A stretch of DNA of 46,087 nucleotides from positions 3,044,608 through 3,090,694 of the forward strand of contig CP070691.1 in the NCBI GenBank assembly GCA_020353195.1. The letters run 5' to 3'. This DNA comes from Phycisphaerales bacterium. GTDB lineage: Bacteria; Planctomycetota; Phycisphaerae; UBA1845. The notes beneath the pieces are model-generated. The model searched no databases and was not told where the DNA came from. It was given only the letters and a program-made list of their open reading frames with translations. Both the position numbers and the translations under genes were made by a program. Positions 1 through 8,567 of this stretch are shown here, piece by piece (the first letter of the stretch is position 1; the number at the start of each line of letters is the position of its first letter).

Positions 1-1
1 G

Positions 2-1522
2 GCTGTTTTCGTGTGCTATCTGGCCGGCATGCTGATGGTCGGGGTATACTGCTCGCGGTACAACAAAGACATCGGCGATTTCGTCCTGGGGGGACGTCGG
101 CTCGGCCCGTGGGTGGCGGCCTTCAGCGCGCAGGCCAGCGATTTCAGCGGGTGGCTGCTGATCGGGCTGCCGGCAATGGCCTACGAGTACGGTTTCAGCC
201 TGACGTGGACCTGCCTGGGCTGTCTGTCCGGCGTGATGTTCGACTGGGTCGTGCTGGCGCCGCGGCTTCGCCGCCTCAGTGCGGAGTATGGGGCTTTGAC
301 GGTGCCGGACTTCCTCGAGGCCCGCTTCAACGACCGCACGCATATCATTCGCATATTGGCCGTGCTGATCATCCTCGCCTACTACGTGACGTACATCTCG
401 GCTCAATTCATCGCGGCCGGCGAGGTGTTTGCGACGGCTTTCGGTGAACAGCGGCTCCCCTGGGGCGAGGGTCGGTTCCTTGGGATCGAGTTCTCGTACT
501 ACCGACAGGGGCTACTGATCGGCGCCACGATCATCCTGCTCTACACGGCGCTCGGCGGTTTCCTGGCCGTGTGCTGGACGGACTTCGTGCAGGCCATCCT
601 CATGGTGGGCACGATGACCGCCGTGCCGATCATCGGAGTGATCCACCTCGGCGGTTTCTCGGAGTTGTGGTCGGCCATGGCCGCCAGCACGCTGAGTGAC
701 CACATGCTCGCGGTCCACGACGGGAAAGTCGGGGCGTCGTTTGTGTGCGGAGTGGTCATCGCCGGGCTCTCATGGGGTATGGGCTATCCCGGTCAACCGC
801 ACATCGTAGCGCGATTCATGGCGATCGAGGACGAGAAGAAGATCCCCAAAAGCGCGCTGATCTCAGTAGTCTGGAGCGTGTTCGCGTTGTACGGCTCCAT
901 GTTCGTCGGGTTCGTCGCCCTGGGAGTCCTTGGAGACGACCTGGAACACACAAACCGGGCGACGCCGATGCTCGCGGTGACCCTGCTGCCCGGGGTCCTT
1001 GCCGGTTTGGTTCTGTCGGCAGCCGTCGCCGCCATGATGAGCACGGTGGACTCGCAGATCATCGTCGCGGTCGGGGCGGTCGTGCGAGACGGGTATCAGA
1101 AGCTCCTGGGCGGTCAGCCTGCGGACCGGACGGCGATCTGGCTTTCCCGGATCGTGGTGGTGGTCCTCGGCGCGGGTGGACTGACCCTGGCCTGGCAGGC
1201 CAAGAGTGTCTTCGCCCAGGTGCTCGACGCCTGGGGGGGGCTGGCGGCGGGTCTTGGGCCGGCGATCGTGCTCGGTTGCCTCTGGCGCCGTACGTCCCGC
1301 GTCGGAGTGATCGTGGGGATGATGGCCGGCGTCGCCCTCGTCCAGGCGTGGGAACCGCTGATGACGATACTCGCCAATGCCGGGTGGGACAGGCTGGCCA
1401 CCCACCTCGGTTCGACGAAGCTCTTCACGACCGTGGTGGTCAATCTCGTGCTCGTCGTTCTGCTGAGCTTGGGGTTTCCGCAGAGGGCGGCCGCGCCGTC
1501 GCCGGCGCGATCCAGGACATAG
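2..1522 (+). CDS. putP: Sodium:solute symporter, PutP-like (5' end outside window)
   Basis: The reading frame is open to the left edge, so the N-terminus is cut. A GTG at 11 is internal rather than the true start. About 507 residues are visible, and only roughly the first ten or so seem missing compared with a ~500-residue PutP. The protein is a chain of hydrophobic helices. Near the visible start are DFVLGGRRLG and the sodium-site helix SAQASDFSGWLLIGLPAMAY, followed by the conserved MSTVDSQIIVAVGAVVRD segment. These are hallmarks of the solute:sodium symporter family, proline branch (family knowledge). It would import proline or a related solute with Na+ across the inner membrane. The substrate is inferred. 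No adjacent proline dehydrogenase is seen in this window. Confidence 0.88.
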   Translation, partial: AVFVCYLAGMLMVGVYCSRYNKDIGDFVLGGRRLGPWVAAFSAQASDFSGWLLIGLPAMAYEYGFSLTWTCLGCLSGVMFDWVVLAPRLRRLSAEYGALTVPDFLEARFNDRTHIIRILAVLIILAYYVTYISAQFIAAGEVFATAFGEQRLPWGEGRFLGIEFSYYRQGLLIGATIILLYTALGGFLAVCWTDFVQAILMVGTMTAVPIIGVIHLGGFSELWSAMAASTLSDHMLAVHDGKVGASFVCGVVIAGLSWGMGYPGQPHIVARFMAIEDEKKIPKSALISVVWSVFALYGSMFVGFVALGVLGDDLEHTNRATPMLAVTLLPGVLAGLVLSAAVAAMMSTVDSQIIVAVGAVVRDGYQKLLGGQPADRTAIWLSRIVVVVLGAGGLTLAWQAKSVFAQVLDAWGGLAAGLGPAIVLGCLWRRTSRVGVIVGMMAGVALVQAWEPLMTILANAGWDRLATHLGSTKLFTTVVVNLVLVVLLSLGFPQRAAAPSPARSRT

Positions 1523-1633
1523 AAACAAACCGGGGTCGGCGCCCCGCCCTGGCGCTGGCGTGGTGCTCCTATCGCACTACAACTCAAGCGAGCGCCGAGC
1601 ACGAGGGAGGGGTTACGAGGTCACCGTGGTCAG

Positions 1634-1785
1634 CCTTTGTCAACCGCTTCCTGACGGGCGCGGCTCGTCTTAGCATGCGCGGGTCGTATGGCTACGCGCG
1701 GGTCGTGCGCCTTTCTGAACCGCTTCCTGACGGGCGCGGCTCGTATTACTACGCGCGGCTCGTGTCACTACGCGCGGGGCGTGGG
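1634..1785. repeat. Two tandem copies of a 76-bp repeat
   Basis: Copy one is 1634-1709 and copy two is 1710-1785, with no gap. A 27-bp core is identical in both (1642-1668 and 1718-1744). After each core come two shorter ACGCGCGGGTCGT-like units spaced 19 bp apart, at about 1674/1692 and 1749/1768. The repeat fills most of the 295-bp gene-free stretch 1523-1817 between two converging genes. It is not coding in any convincing frame. It resembles REP-like intergenic repeats. I found no further copy by eye in this window. Confidence 0.85.
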
Positions 1786-1817
1786 ACTGGGCACGGTAGT
1801 GATCTTGAGATACTGCT

Positions 1818-2231
1818 TCACGAAGCGGCAGCGCTGCCGGCTGACGGTTCGACCGTCTGGACCGCGACGACAAGAACACCGACCAGGATCAACGCCACGC
1901 CGACCCACTGGCCCACGGTCATCCGCTCGTGCAGTAACAGGTATGCCACGGTGGCGATGATGGCGTAGCCGCCACCGACCATTACGGGGTAGGCGATGCT
2001 GATCTTGAGAGCTTTGCTGTGCAGGGCAAACATGTAGAACACGGCGTTGAGCCCGAAGCAGACCAAGCCGGTCATCAAGATCGGGCTGGTCAACACGGTC
2101 TTGACGAGGGCGAGCAGGCCACCGGTACGCAATGCGCCCGTTTCGTTCACGCGCGTCATGCCGGCTTTCATCATCAGGTTCGCTGACGCGTTCAACAGCA
2201 AAGCCAGTGCGAGCGATATCACGTATTTCAT
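1818..2231 (-). CDS. Small four-helix DMT transporter (EamA/SMR-like)
   Basis: 137 residues with four predicted membrane helices, the size of a small multidrug resistance (SMR) or ArnE/ArnF-like subunit of the drug/metabolite transporter superfamily. I chose the ATG at 2231. Upstream sequence in this frame is not membrane-like, and a weak CGGGG lies before the ATG. Helix 1 reads ALLLNASANLMMKAG. The C-terminal half has the typical YPVMVGGGYAIIATVAYLLLHERM pattern split across helices 3 and 4. The membrane-embedded glutamate that proton-coupled SMR pumps such as EmrE carry in helix 1 is replaced by a polar asparagine. A lipid- or metabolite-flipping role is therefore as likely as drug efflux. 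No partner subunit is adjacent. Confidence 0.8.
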   Translation of the reverse strand: MKYVISLALALLLNASANLMMKAGMTRVNETGALRTGGLLALVKTVLTSPILMTGLVCFGLNAVFYMFALHSKALKISIAYPVMVGGGYAIIATVAYLLLHERMTVGQWVGVALILVGVLVVAVQTVEPSAGSAAAS

Positions 2232-2455
2232 GTGCGTATCCCCGAGGTAGATTGACTGACCGGCGCCAAAGGCAAGATGCGTAACCGAATCGGGACGGTT
2301 TGGCAACCATCCCGATACGCCGGATTCCCACACGTATCCCTCGATGTCGGGCGTGCCGGGGCAAGCCGTCCGCGACAACCACCCTGCCGCTTGCTCACGC
2401 GGTAAGGCACTGCACGCGTTCGACCAGCCGATCGGGTCTCGCGAACTGCGGGGCC

Positions 2456-3640
2456 CTATCGGGCGGCAGAGGCTGATTGCGCCGGCGCGCCTCCGATGTC
2501 GGGCCAGCCGTTTTCGTCCGGCGAGACATCCTCCCATTGAGCGAACAGCCGGCCCCAGTCACTCTTGAGGATGTCGTTGACCCGGCCCCGGCCGATGAAC
2601 GGCATCCAGAACCAGTCGTGATAGACGATACTGGCGAGATACGCCCACGGGGCCAGCCAGGTCTTCAGCGACCACTCGATGGGGCGTTTCAACCTGCCCC
2701 AGTAGATCTTGTGCTGCATGCGGGCGGCGAAGGTCATCTTGCGGTACGGACCGGTGAAGTGCCAGTTCTCCTCGGCGGCATCCGCGTCACCGACGATCTC
2801 GATCTCCCTCGGGTCACCGCAGCCCAGCCCCATCTCGTGGGCGATGCGGATGCACTTGACGTCGTCCAGCGGCGAGAACCCCATGATCCGGGCGGCGACG
2901 GCGTCGATGGCCACCGGGTCGGCCGACGCCAGGATCACGTTCTTGACGTGCGGGATCATACACCGGGGCCCGGGGCCGTCCCCGGCGAACGTGCCGTCCA
3001 TCGCCACGAAGAGCCCCTTGTGGATCCGTCGTTGAATCATCAGCAGGTCCACCAGGGTCTCGTGGATCACCGGATGCGTCCAGTGCCGCCGCTCGTTCAG
3101 CAGCCCGCCGAACGCGTTCTTCATGGCTCCGGTCATGGTGGTGAATACGTGGGTCTTGACCGTCGGCAGATGGAGGATGTTTTCGCCGATGAACCGTTTC
3201 GGGATCGAGAAGCCCTTTGGATATACCTGATTGAGCACCAGCAGCTTGTCGCTCAGGTCGCCGATGGCGTCGTGGATGTTGATCCACTCTTCGCCGTCGT
3301 AGAGGTGAATGTTGCGCAGTCCGTGAGCCTGCACGACCGGGAGATGTTTGTTGCCCCGCTCGCCCCGGCGGGCGCTGACTACGACGGTGCGGTTGTGGCA
3401 CGCGTGAATCCGGTCGCGGTCATAGCCGTCGGCCAGCATGGCCCGGACCACGCCGTCCAGCTGCCACGGCGTCGTCGAGCAGGCCGGGTAAAAATGATGC
3501 CACGAAATGTTGATCTTCAGCGCCGTCTCGACCGTGCGGTCGAGCACCGACTGGTAATCCGCCAGATTCAGCAGGCGGTGATAATCCGCCAGCACGGTCG
3601 CCGGCGAGGTCCGAAGAATGGCCACCTTGGGTCGGGTCAT
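2456..3640 (-). CDS. DUF362 domain-containing protein
   Basis: 394 residues. The ATG at 3640 follows a good GGGAGA ribosome site, and the frame upstream is arginine-rich noise. The order of conserved pieces matches DUF362: an N-terminal MTRPKVAILRTSP strand, KINISWHHFYPACSTTPWQL, LPTVKTHVFTTMTGAMKN, a glycine-rich VAMDGTFAGDGPGPR, and ASADPVAIDAVAARIMGF. The C-terminal ~100 residues are aromatic-rich (KTWLAPWAYLASIVYHDWFW) and may lie against the membrane. The family is widespread and its biochemical role is unsettled. Some members carry ferredoxin domains, but none is present here. The UbiA-type transferase ends 44 bp upstream on the same strand, so the two are probably co-transcribed. Confidence 0.85.
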   Translation of the reverse strand: MTRPKVAILRTSPATVLADYHRLLNLADYQSVLDRTVETALKINISWHHFYPACSTTPWQLDGVVRAMLADGYDRDRIHACHNRTVVVSARRGERGNKHLPVVQAHGLRNIHLYDGEEWINIHDAIGDLSDKLLVLNQVYPKGFSIPKRFIGENILHLPTVKTHVFTTMTGAMKNAFGGLLNERRHWTHPVIHETLVDLLMIQRRIHKGLFVAMDGTFAGDGPGPRCMIPHVKNVILASADPVAIDAVAARIMGFSPLDDVKCIRIAHEMGLGCGDPREIEIVGDADAAEENWHFTGPYRKMTFAARMQHKIYWGRLKRPIEWSLKTWLAPWAYLASIVYHDWFWMPFIGRGRVNDILKSDWGRLFAQWEDVSPDENGWPDIGGAPAQSASAAR

Positions 3641-3684
3641 CTGTCTCCCTCGAAAAGGGGCGCCGCGCCCTCGCCGGTCGCGGG

Positions 3685-4626
3685 CTAGCCGAGTCCGGCC
3701 AACGCCCGTATCTTGCTCCCGAGCACGATACAGGCCGCGATCAGGCCCCACAGTACGATTGTACCTGCGAAGGGGCGATCTTTCAGGACAATCTCCGTCG
3801 GACCGTTGTACTTCCCCCCTTGGGCGAGCATGGCAAACCGGAACACGCCGTAGACTACCAGCGGCAGCGTGTACAGCAGGTGCTGCTTCGGAAACGGCGG
3901 CGGCTTGCTGGGATCCAACGTGTACAGCAGGAACGTTACGATCGCGATCCCCGCCGACACGCTGGTCAGGTTGTTGAGCAGTTCCGGCGTATAGCGGGCC
4001 AGCGTGGCACGATGCTCCGTGGCTTGCTCGACGTTCTCGAACGCCGCCAACTCACACCGGCGCTTGCCGAACCCCATGAACAGGCAAAGGGTGAACGTGC
4101 ACGCGATCAACCATGGTGACGTCGCGACTCCGACCGCCTCCGCTCCCGCCCACGCCCGCAGCACGAACCCCACGGCGATGATGATCACGTCCAGGATGAT
4201 CCGCTTCTTGAACCCCGAGGAGTAGCCCAGGATCAATATGAAGTAAGCCCCCAGCAGGTCCGCCACCTCCATGCGGAGAAGGCGAAGGCTCAGCGTCATC
4301 CCCGCCACCACCAGCAACACGCCGAACGCCAATGCCGCCGCCGGGCTGATCGCTCCCCGCGCCACCGGACGCTTGCGCTTGAGCGGATGGCGAGCGTCGG
4401 CTTCGCGGTCCATGACGTCGTTGATCGCGTAGCTCGAGCTGGAAACGAGGCAGAACGCGAAGAAGCACGTCCACGCCTGCCAGATCGACGTCCAGTCAAA
4501 CAGTTTGAGTCCCAGGATCGGCCCCACGAACACCACGAGGTTCTTGATCCACTCGCGACAGCGCATCAGTTGGAGGTAATCAAGCACGACGATATCCCAA
4601 CCTCGACCGGATGAGGGTCGATCCAT
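3685..4626 (-). CDS. UbiA-family prenyltransferase, decaprenyl-phosphate phosphoribosyltransferase-like
   Basis: 313 residues with about nine membrane helices. The first aspartate-rich motif is SYAINDVMDREADARHP followed by LKRKRPVARG. This NDxxDxxxDxxHPxKRxRP arrangement is specific to the branch that includes mycobacterial decaprenylphosphoryl-5-phosphoribose synthase, rather than the quinone or heme O branches (family knowledge). A YLQLMRCREWIKN start helix also fits that branch. The predicted reaction transfers phosphoribose from PRPP to a polyprenyl phosphate. The product would be a lipid-linked pentose donor for cell-surface glycans. No arabinosyltransferase or DprE1/E2 epimerase gene is visible nearby, so the end use is unknown. 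The ATG at 4626 is used; its ribosome site is weak. Confidence 0.82.
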   Translation of the reverse strand: MDRPSSGRGWDIVVLDYLQLMRCREWIKNLVVFVGPILGLKLFDWTSIWQAWTCFFAFCLVSSSSYAINDVMDREADARHPLKRKRPVARGAISPAAALAFGVLLVVAGMTLSLRLLRMEVADLLGAYFILILGYSSGFKKRIILDVIIIAVGFVLRAWAGAEAVGVATSPWLIACTFTLCLFMGFGKRRCELAAFENVEQATEHRATLARYTPELLNNLTSVSAGIAIVTFLLYTLDPSKPPPFPKQHLLYTLPLVVYGVFRFAMLAQGGKYNGPTEIVLKDRPFAGTIVLWGLIAACIVLGSKIRALAGLG

Positions 4627-4660
4627 TCACAAGCGCTGCCGGGCACCTCCGCCGCAACGT

Positions 4661-5077
4661 TCAGTCGTTGGCAGGAGCAAGCTTCTCCTTGAGGTCGTCG
4701 GCGGCACGCGTGGTTGCCCGTTTCGCCTTATCCACCAGGGGTTTCGCTTTCGCCGCCGCCTGAGTCGTGGCCGCCCGCGCCTTCTCCGCGGCCTGAGTGG
4801 TGGCGGTCTTTGCCTTGTCAACCGCTTGCGTGGTCGCGGCCCTGAGTTTTTCCAACTCCTCAGCCGCTCGTTCCCCGGCGTCGTCCACAAGCGGCTTGGC
4901 GTCCTCGACCGCCTGCGTGGTCGCCCGGCGTGCGGCATCGACGGCCTCCTCCGCCTTTTTCCGGGTTTCCTCGAACTGCCGGTCCTTGCAGCCGGCCGCC
5001 CCGCACAGCAGGCCGATCAACACCACGCCCCAGACCGTCCGCTTCAAACACCTCGTCCGATCTTCCGTGGTTCGCAT
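4661..5077 (-). CDS. Hendecad-repeat lipoprotein
   Basis: 138 residues. A positively charged start is followed by a hydrophobic helix and the lipobox CGAAGC, with Cys30 as the probable lipidated residue. The rest is almost entirely Ala, Thr, Lys, Glu and Gln, built from repeating 11-residue units of the type ATTQAxxKAKx. The alanine/threonine stripe predicts one long amphipathic helix, as in LEA-like or apolipoprotein-like proteins, or an Lpp-like coiled rod. It would sit in the periplasm anchored to a membrane. No enzymatic motif is present. The DNA shows matching internal repetition, so copy-number changes by slippage are plausible. It ends 34 bp before the UbiA-type gene starts, on the same strand. 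Confidence 0.75.
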   Translation of the reverse strand: MRTTEDRTRCLKRTVWGVVLIGLLCGAAGCKDRQFEETRKKAEEAVDAARRATTQAVEDAKPLVDDAGERAAEELEKLRAATTQAVDKAKTATTQAAEKARAATTQAAAKAKPLVDKAKRATTRAADDLKEKLAPAND

Positions 5078-5427
5078 CAGATATCCTCCCGGTCCCGGCA
5101 GACGATACTCCAGGGGCCTGGCGGCGGCAAGGCAAAACCATACGCCCGGGCCGGCAATCGAGCCCCCTGGCCCTGCGACAACGGTCAGCGACTGAGCAGC
5201 CGCCCGTAAATGCGCGGCGGTGTGTCACGGGCTGATCCCTGACAGGTTGTGTCAAGGATTCCGGCTGCCATATCGGCGCGGGACCACACACCGCCATGAA
5301 GAACGTGCCGGAAGACCCGTCCGGAGCGGCCGCTCGTGCCATCGGTCGAGGAAGGGCGGAAGCGCCCGCCCCACGGGTTCGGGACGGGTTTCGGCATGGG
5401 CGGCTGGACGTGCGCGATGAGCGCCGT
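5078..5427. other. 350-bp gene-free stretch
   Basis: This lies between the hydroxyacid dehydrogenase stop and the hendecad lipoprotein start, both leftward. No frame has a convincing protein or ribosome site. The only structure I see is a short GGGCG/CGCCC hairpin with a four-base loop at 5354-5367, followed on the minus strand by TTCCTC, which could be a weak terminator for the dehydrogenase gene. The lipoprotein promoter should also lie here, but I could not identify it. Confidence 0.45.
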
Positions 5428-6384
5428 TCATTCCGGGGGTGCGGGAAACCCGGGCGGCCGCCCTTCGAGAACCGCCACCACGTCCTCGACCACCCGCTCC
5501 ATCCGGGCCTGTCCGGAATGCGTGCGGGCACCGACGTGGCAAGACAGCAGCACGTTGGGTGAGTCGAGAATCGGGTGGCCCGGCGGCGGCGGTTCGGGCT
5601 CGAAAACGTCCAGAGCCGCCCCGGCGATCCGTCCGCCGGACAGGGCGTCGGCCAGGGCAGCAAGATCCACGACGCGCCCCCGCGACGTGTTGATCAAGGT
5701 CGCGGTCGGCTTGACGGTTCCGAGCACGCCCGCATCGATCAGCCCGCGGGTCAGCGGCGTGAGCGGCACGTGCAGCGAGATCACGTCCGACGCGCGAAAC
5801 AGGGCCTCCTTGCCGGTGGATTCAGCGGGGAAATCCAGCGGGCCGACGTCCACAATGTCGTTGTAGAGGACCTGCATACCCAGCCCGAGGGTGCACACCC
5901 GCGCAACACATGTCCCGATCCGTCCCAGCCCTACGATCCCCATTGTGAGCCCGCGCAGCTCTCGGCCGCGGGCGCGACGGCGGGCCTCGATGAACTGCCC
6001 GCTTCGGGCGGACCGGTCCGAGTCCGCAAGGCGGCGTTCCAGGCCGATCATCAGCCCTACGGTCAGCTCGGCCACCGAGTGGGTTGCCGCTGCCGGTGTG
6101 TGGACAACGATAATCCCCCGCTGCCGGGCGGCGGCAACGTCGATGCTGTCCAGCCCCACGCCCCCGCGGCCGATCACCCGCAGACGTTCCGCGTGGGCGA
6201 GGACCCGGGCCGTGACCCGCGCATAGGTCCGCACGAGCAATGCATCGGCGTCGGTGACGGCATTGATCAGAGACGCTTCATCGCACGAATCCAGTACGTG
6301 AAGCTCTCCCACGCGCCGCAGTTCCGACAGCGCGTCATCACCGTAGGATTCAGCCACGACGATCTTGTATGGTCGCGACGACAT
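5428..6384 (-). CDS. D-2-hydroxyacid dehydrogenase (phosphoglycerate dehydrogenase-like)
   Basis: 318 residues. The ATG at 6384 has a strong GGTGGAG site five bases upstream. A GTG at 6405 is possible but poorly placed. The family's split substrate/NAD-binding layout is clear: the substrate domain has LLVRTYARVTARVL and VIGRGGVGLDSID; the Rossmann motif is MGIVGLGRIGTCVARV; then come the helix ISLHVPLTPLTRGLI and the catalytic Arg in INTSRGRVVD. The expected Glu (DVFEPEPPP) and the final His (LLSCHVGARTHSG) follow. It oxidises or reduces a D-2-hydroxyacid with NAD(H). It lacks the ACT domain of full-length SerA, so serine biosynthesis is only one option. It starts 21 bp after the ABC permease stop, an unusual operon partner. 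Confidence 0.88.
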   Translation of the reverse strand: MSSRPYKIVVAESYGDDALSELRRVGELHVLDSCDEASLINAVTDADALLVRTYARVTARVLAHAERLRVIGRGGVGLDSIDVAAARQRGIIVVHTPAAATHSVAELTVGLMIGLERRLADSDRSARSGQFIEARRRARGRELRGLTMGIVGLGRIGTCVARVCTLGLGMQVLYNDIVDVGPLDFPAESTGKEALFRASDVISLHVPLTPLTRGLIDAGVLGTVKPTATLINTSRGRVVDLAALADALSGGRIAGAALDVFEPEPPPPGHPILDSPNVLLSCHVGARTHSGQARMERVVEDVVAVLEGRPPGFPAPPE

Positions 6385-6405
6385 GAATCTCCACCCGGGT
6401 GGCAC

Positions 6406-7611
6406 TTACTCGTATCGTAAGGCCTCCACGGGATCGAGTCGAGACGCGCGAAACGCAGGGTAGATGCCGCTGAGCACGCCCACCGCGGTGGCCATGATCA
6501 GGGCCCAGTAAATGCTGGAGCTTGGAGTGTAGGTGTGCAGAACACGCGTGATGTTCTCCAGCAGATCGGTAAAAGCCAAGCCGAGCAGGACGCCCAGCAC
6601 GCCGCCCAGCAGACTGATGATGCCGGCCTCGATCAAGAACTGACGGAGGATGTCGAACCGGGTGGCGCCGACGGCGATCCGCACGCCGATTTCCCGGGTG
6701 CGCTCGGTCACCGACACCAGCATGATGTTCATGATGCCGATCCCGCCTACGACGAGGGAGATGCCGGCGATGCTGTACAGCACGACGGCGAAGATCTTCG
6801 TGATGTCGGCCAGCTGCTCCTTCGCCTGCTCCTGGGTGAAGACGATGAAGTCGTCGTCGGAGCCGGCGCGTATGCTGTGCTGATTGCGCAACGTGCGCTT
6901 GACCTGCTGAATGCAAGCTTCCAGAAGGTCCTGCCGCTTGGCCTGCACGGTGATCATCGTGACGTTGCGCAGACCGAACATCCGCTTCATCGCGGTGGGC
7001 AACGGAACCACCACCTGATTGTCGACCTCCCGGAATCCCAGGAATCCCTTCTTCTCCATCACCCCGACCACGTGAAACGGCATGCCGCGGATCTTGACGC
7101 GGTAGCCCACGGCGGTCGCCTCCCCGAACAGCTCCTTGGCCACCTTGTGCCCCAACACGCAGACCTTGCGCTCGGCCCGAACCTCCTCGTGCGTGATGAA
7201 CTGACCTGCCGCAGCCTTGTAGTCGTTGATCTGTGCGTAGGCCTCGGTCGTCCCGAGGATCGTCACGTTGCGGTTCTTCCGGAAGTACTTGATCTGGGCC
7301 GGCGCCTGCACTTCGGGAGCCACCGCCTTGACCAGCGACAGCTCCTCCAACGCTTCGGCATCTTCCGGCGTCAGCGAGGGCAGGACGGTGTGACGGCTCT
7401 GGCGCTGGGATGAACCGTTCACAACCATGATCTGGTCGGCCCCCATCGACTCGAAGCGCTCGAGGATGTCACGGTTCGCTCCCTCCAGGATCGACATCGC
7501 CGACACGACCGCCGAGACGCCGATGATCACACCCAGGGTGGCCAGCAGCGACCGCAGGAGGTTTGCCTGCAACCCGCGAATCGCCATCATGCAAATACGG
7601 AGAAAGAACAT
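6406..7611 (-). CDS. ABC transporter permease, MacB/FtsX type
   Basis: 401 residues. The topology is that of MacB permeases: one N-terminal helix (LLRSLLATLGVIIGVSAVVSAMSILEGA), a periplasmic MacB core domain of roughly 230 residues, then three C-terminal helices in the FtsX domain (IAGISLVVGGIGIMNIMLVS, EAGIISLLGGVLGVLLGLAF, ALIMATAVGVLSGIYPAFRA). The phrase SVTERTREIGVRIAVGA is the classical coupling segment of this family. The ATP-binding subunit here is a separate gene, unlike the fused E. coli MacB. It acts with the adaptor and ATPase encoded upstream to drive substrate across the outer envelope. The substrate (macrolide, lipid, peptide or siderophore) cannot be read from sequence. Confidence 0.9.
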   Translation of the reverse strand: MFFLRICMMAIRGLQANLLRSLLATLGVIIGVSAVVSAMSILEGANRDILERFESMGADQIMVVNGSSQRQSRHTVLPSLTPEDAEALEELSLVKAVAPEVQAPAQIKYFRKNRNVTILGTTEAYAQINDYKAAAGQFITHEEVRAERKVCVLGHKVAKELFGEATAVGYRVKIRGMPFHVVGVMEKKGFLGFREVDNQVVVPLPTAMKRMFGLRNVTMITVQAKRQDLLEACIQQVKRTLRNQHSIRAGSDDDFIVFTQEQAKEQLADITKIFAVVLYSIAGISLVVGGIGIMNIMLVSVTERTREIGVRIAVGATRFDILRQFLIEAGIISLLGGVLGVLLGLAFTDLLENITRVLHTYTPSSSIYWALIMATAVGVLSGIYPAFRASRLDPVEALRYE

Positions 7612-7735
7612 GACAGTTCGTTTCAGTATAGCGGGCCGTGCTTTCGCACGCCCTCACACGGGCGACGCAAGCACCGGTCCCGCGTGAGCATTCGAACCCA
7701 CCCCCATGTCCCGGCCTCGGTCCCGCTGCCGGAGC

Positions 7736-8488
7736 CTATCCCACCCTCGATCCGAGCGTAGCCGCGCCGGAGGCCTGCTCGCCCAACTGCCTCAACTCGC
7801 CCCTCAGCGCGTCATCCATCACGCGGTCCTCGACGATCCTGCCGTCTTTCATGCGGATGATGCGTTGGGCCTGCATGGCCACTTCCATCTCGTGCGTGAC
7901 CAGCACGATCGTCACGCCGCCGGCGTGCAGCGAATGAAACACGTCGATGATCTGCTCGCCTGTCTGCGAGTCGAGGTTGCCCGTCGGCTCGTCGGCGAAG
8001 ATCAGCCCCGGATTGTTCACGATCGCCCGGGCGATCGCCACGCGCTGGCGCTCGCCCCCCGACAGTTCGCCAGGGTTGTGGCGGACGCGGTTGCCCAAGC
8101 CCACCTTCTCCAGGGCACTCCGGGCCGCCGCCCGGGCGTTGCGCTTCCGCCCGTAGATCAGCGGGACCGCGACGTTGTCCAACGCGGACGTGCGGTTGAT
8201 CAGGTTGAACGTCTGAAACACGAACCCGATGTCCCGGTTGCGGATCGCGGCAAGCTGGCGGTCCGTCATGCGGTGGACGAGCCGCCCCTCAAACTCGTAC
8301 GTACCCGACGTCGGACGCTCCAGGCAGCCCAGCAGGTGCATCAGCGTGCTCTTACCGCTGCCCGACGGCCCCGTGACACTGACAAACTCGCCTCGCCCGA
8401 TGAAAAGATCCACGCCATCGAGGGCGCGCACAACCGAGTCGCCCATCGGGTACAGTCTGCTAAGCTGATGCGTGCGAATCACCGTCAA
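7736..8488 (-). CDS. ABC transporter ATP-binding protein, MacB/LolD type
   Basis: 250 residues, a complete nucleotide-binding domain. Walker A is [17 protein letters not shown], the Q-loop is in FVFQTFNLI, the signature is [15 protein letters not shown], Walker B is [14 protein letters not shown] and the H-loop His is in [10 protein letters not shown]. The [17 protein letters not shown] stretch and the LDSQTGEQI segment place it in the LolD/MacB mechanotransmission group. The gene lies between adaptor and permease genes with gaps of 79 bp and 124 bp, consistent with one transcript encoding a three-part pump. It would hydrolyse ATP at the inner face of the cytoplasmic membrane. Confidence 0.92.
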   Translation of the reverse strand: MTVIRTHQLSRLYPMGDSVVRALDGVDLFIGRGEFVSVTGPSGSGKSTLMHLLGCLERPTSGTYEFEGRLVHRMTDRQLAAIRNRDIGFVFQTFNLINRTSALDNVAVPLIYGRKRNARAAARSALEKVGLGNRVRHNPGELSGGERQRVAIARAIVNNPGLIFADEPTGNLDSQTGEQIIDVFHSLHAGGVTIVLVTHEMEVAMQAQRIIRMKDGRIVEDRVMDDALRGELRQLGEQASGAATLGSRVG

Positions 8489-8567
8489 CTCACCCGGGGC
8501 CGGGGAAGGGCCAACTGGAAAGCCTGTCCCACACTCCGAAGAACGGTTCTGCAGTCACGAAACCGCA

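Noticed and set aside
1634..1785. CRISPR array
   Set aside because: Only two copies, directly abutting with related rather than unique spacers, and no cas genes.
745..1968. Long open frame on the plus strand overlapping the symporter
   Set aside because: Arginine/glycine-rich shadow of the PutP frame that runs into the tandem repeat; no ribosome site or protein-like composition.
2477..3688. 403-codon plus-strand frame opposite the DUF362 gene
   Set aside because: Antisense shadow with low-complexity composition; the minus-strand frame has clear family motifs and a ribosome site.
5185..5397. 70-codon minus-strand frame in the gap after the dehydrogenase
   Set aside because: No ribosome site, no motif, ordinary for GC-rich spacer.
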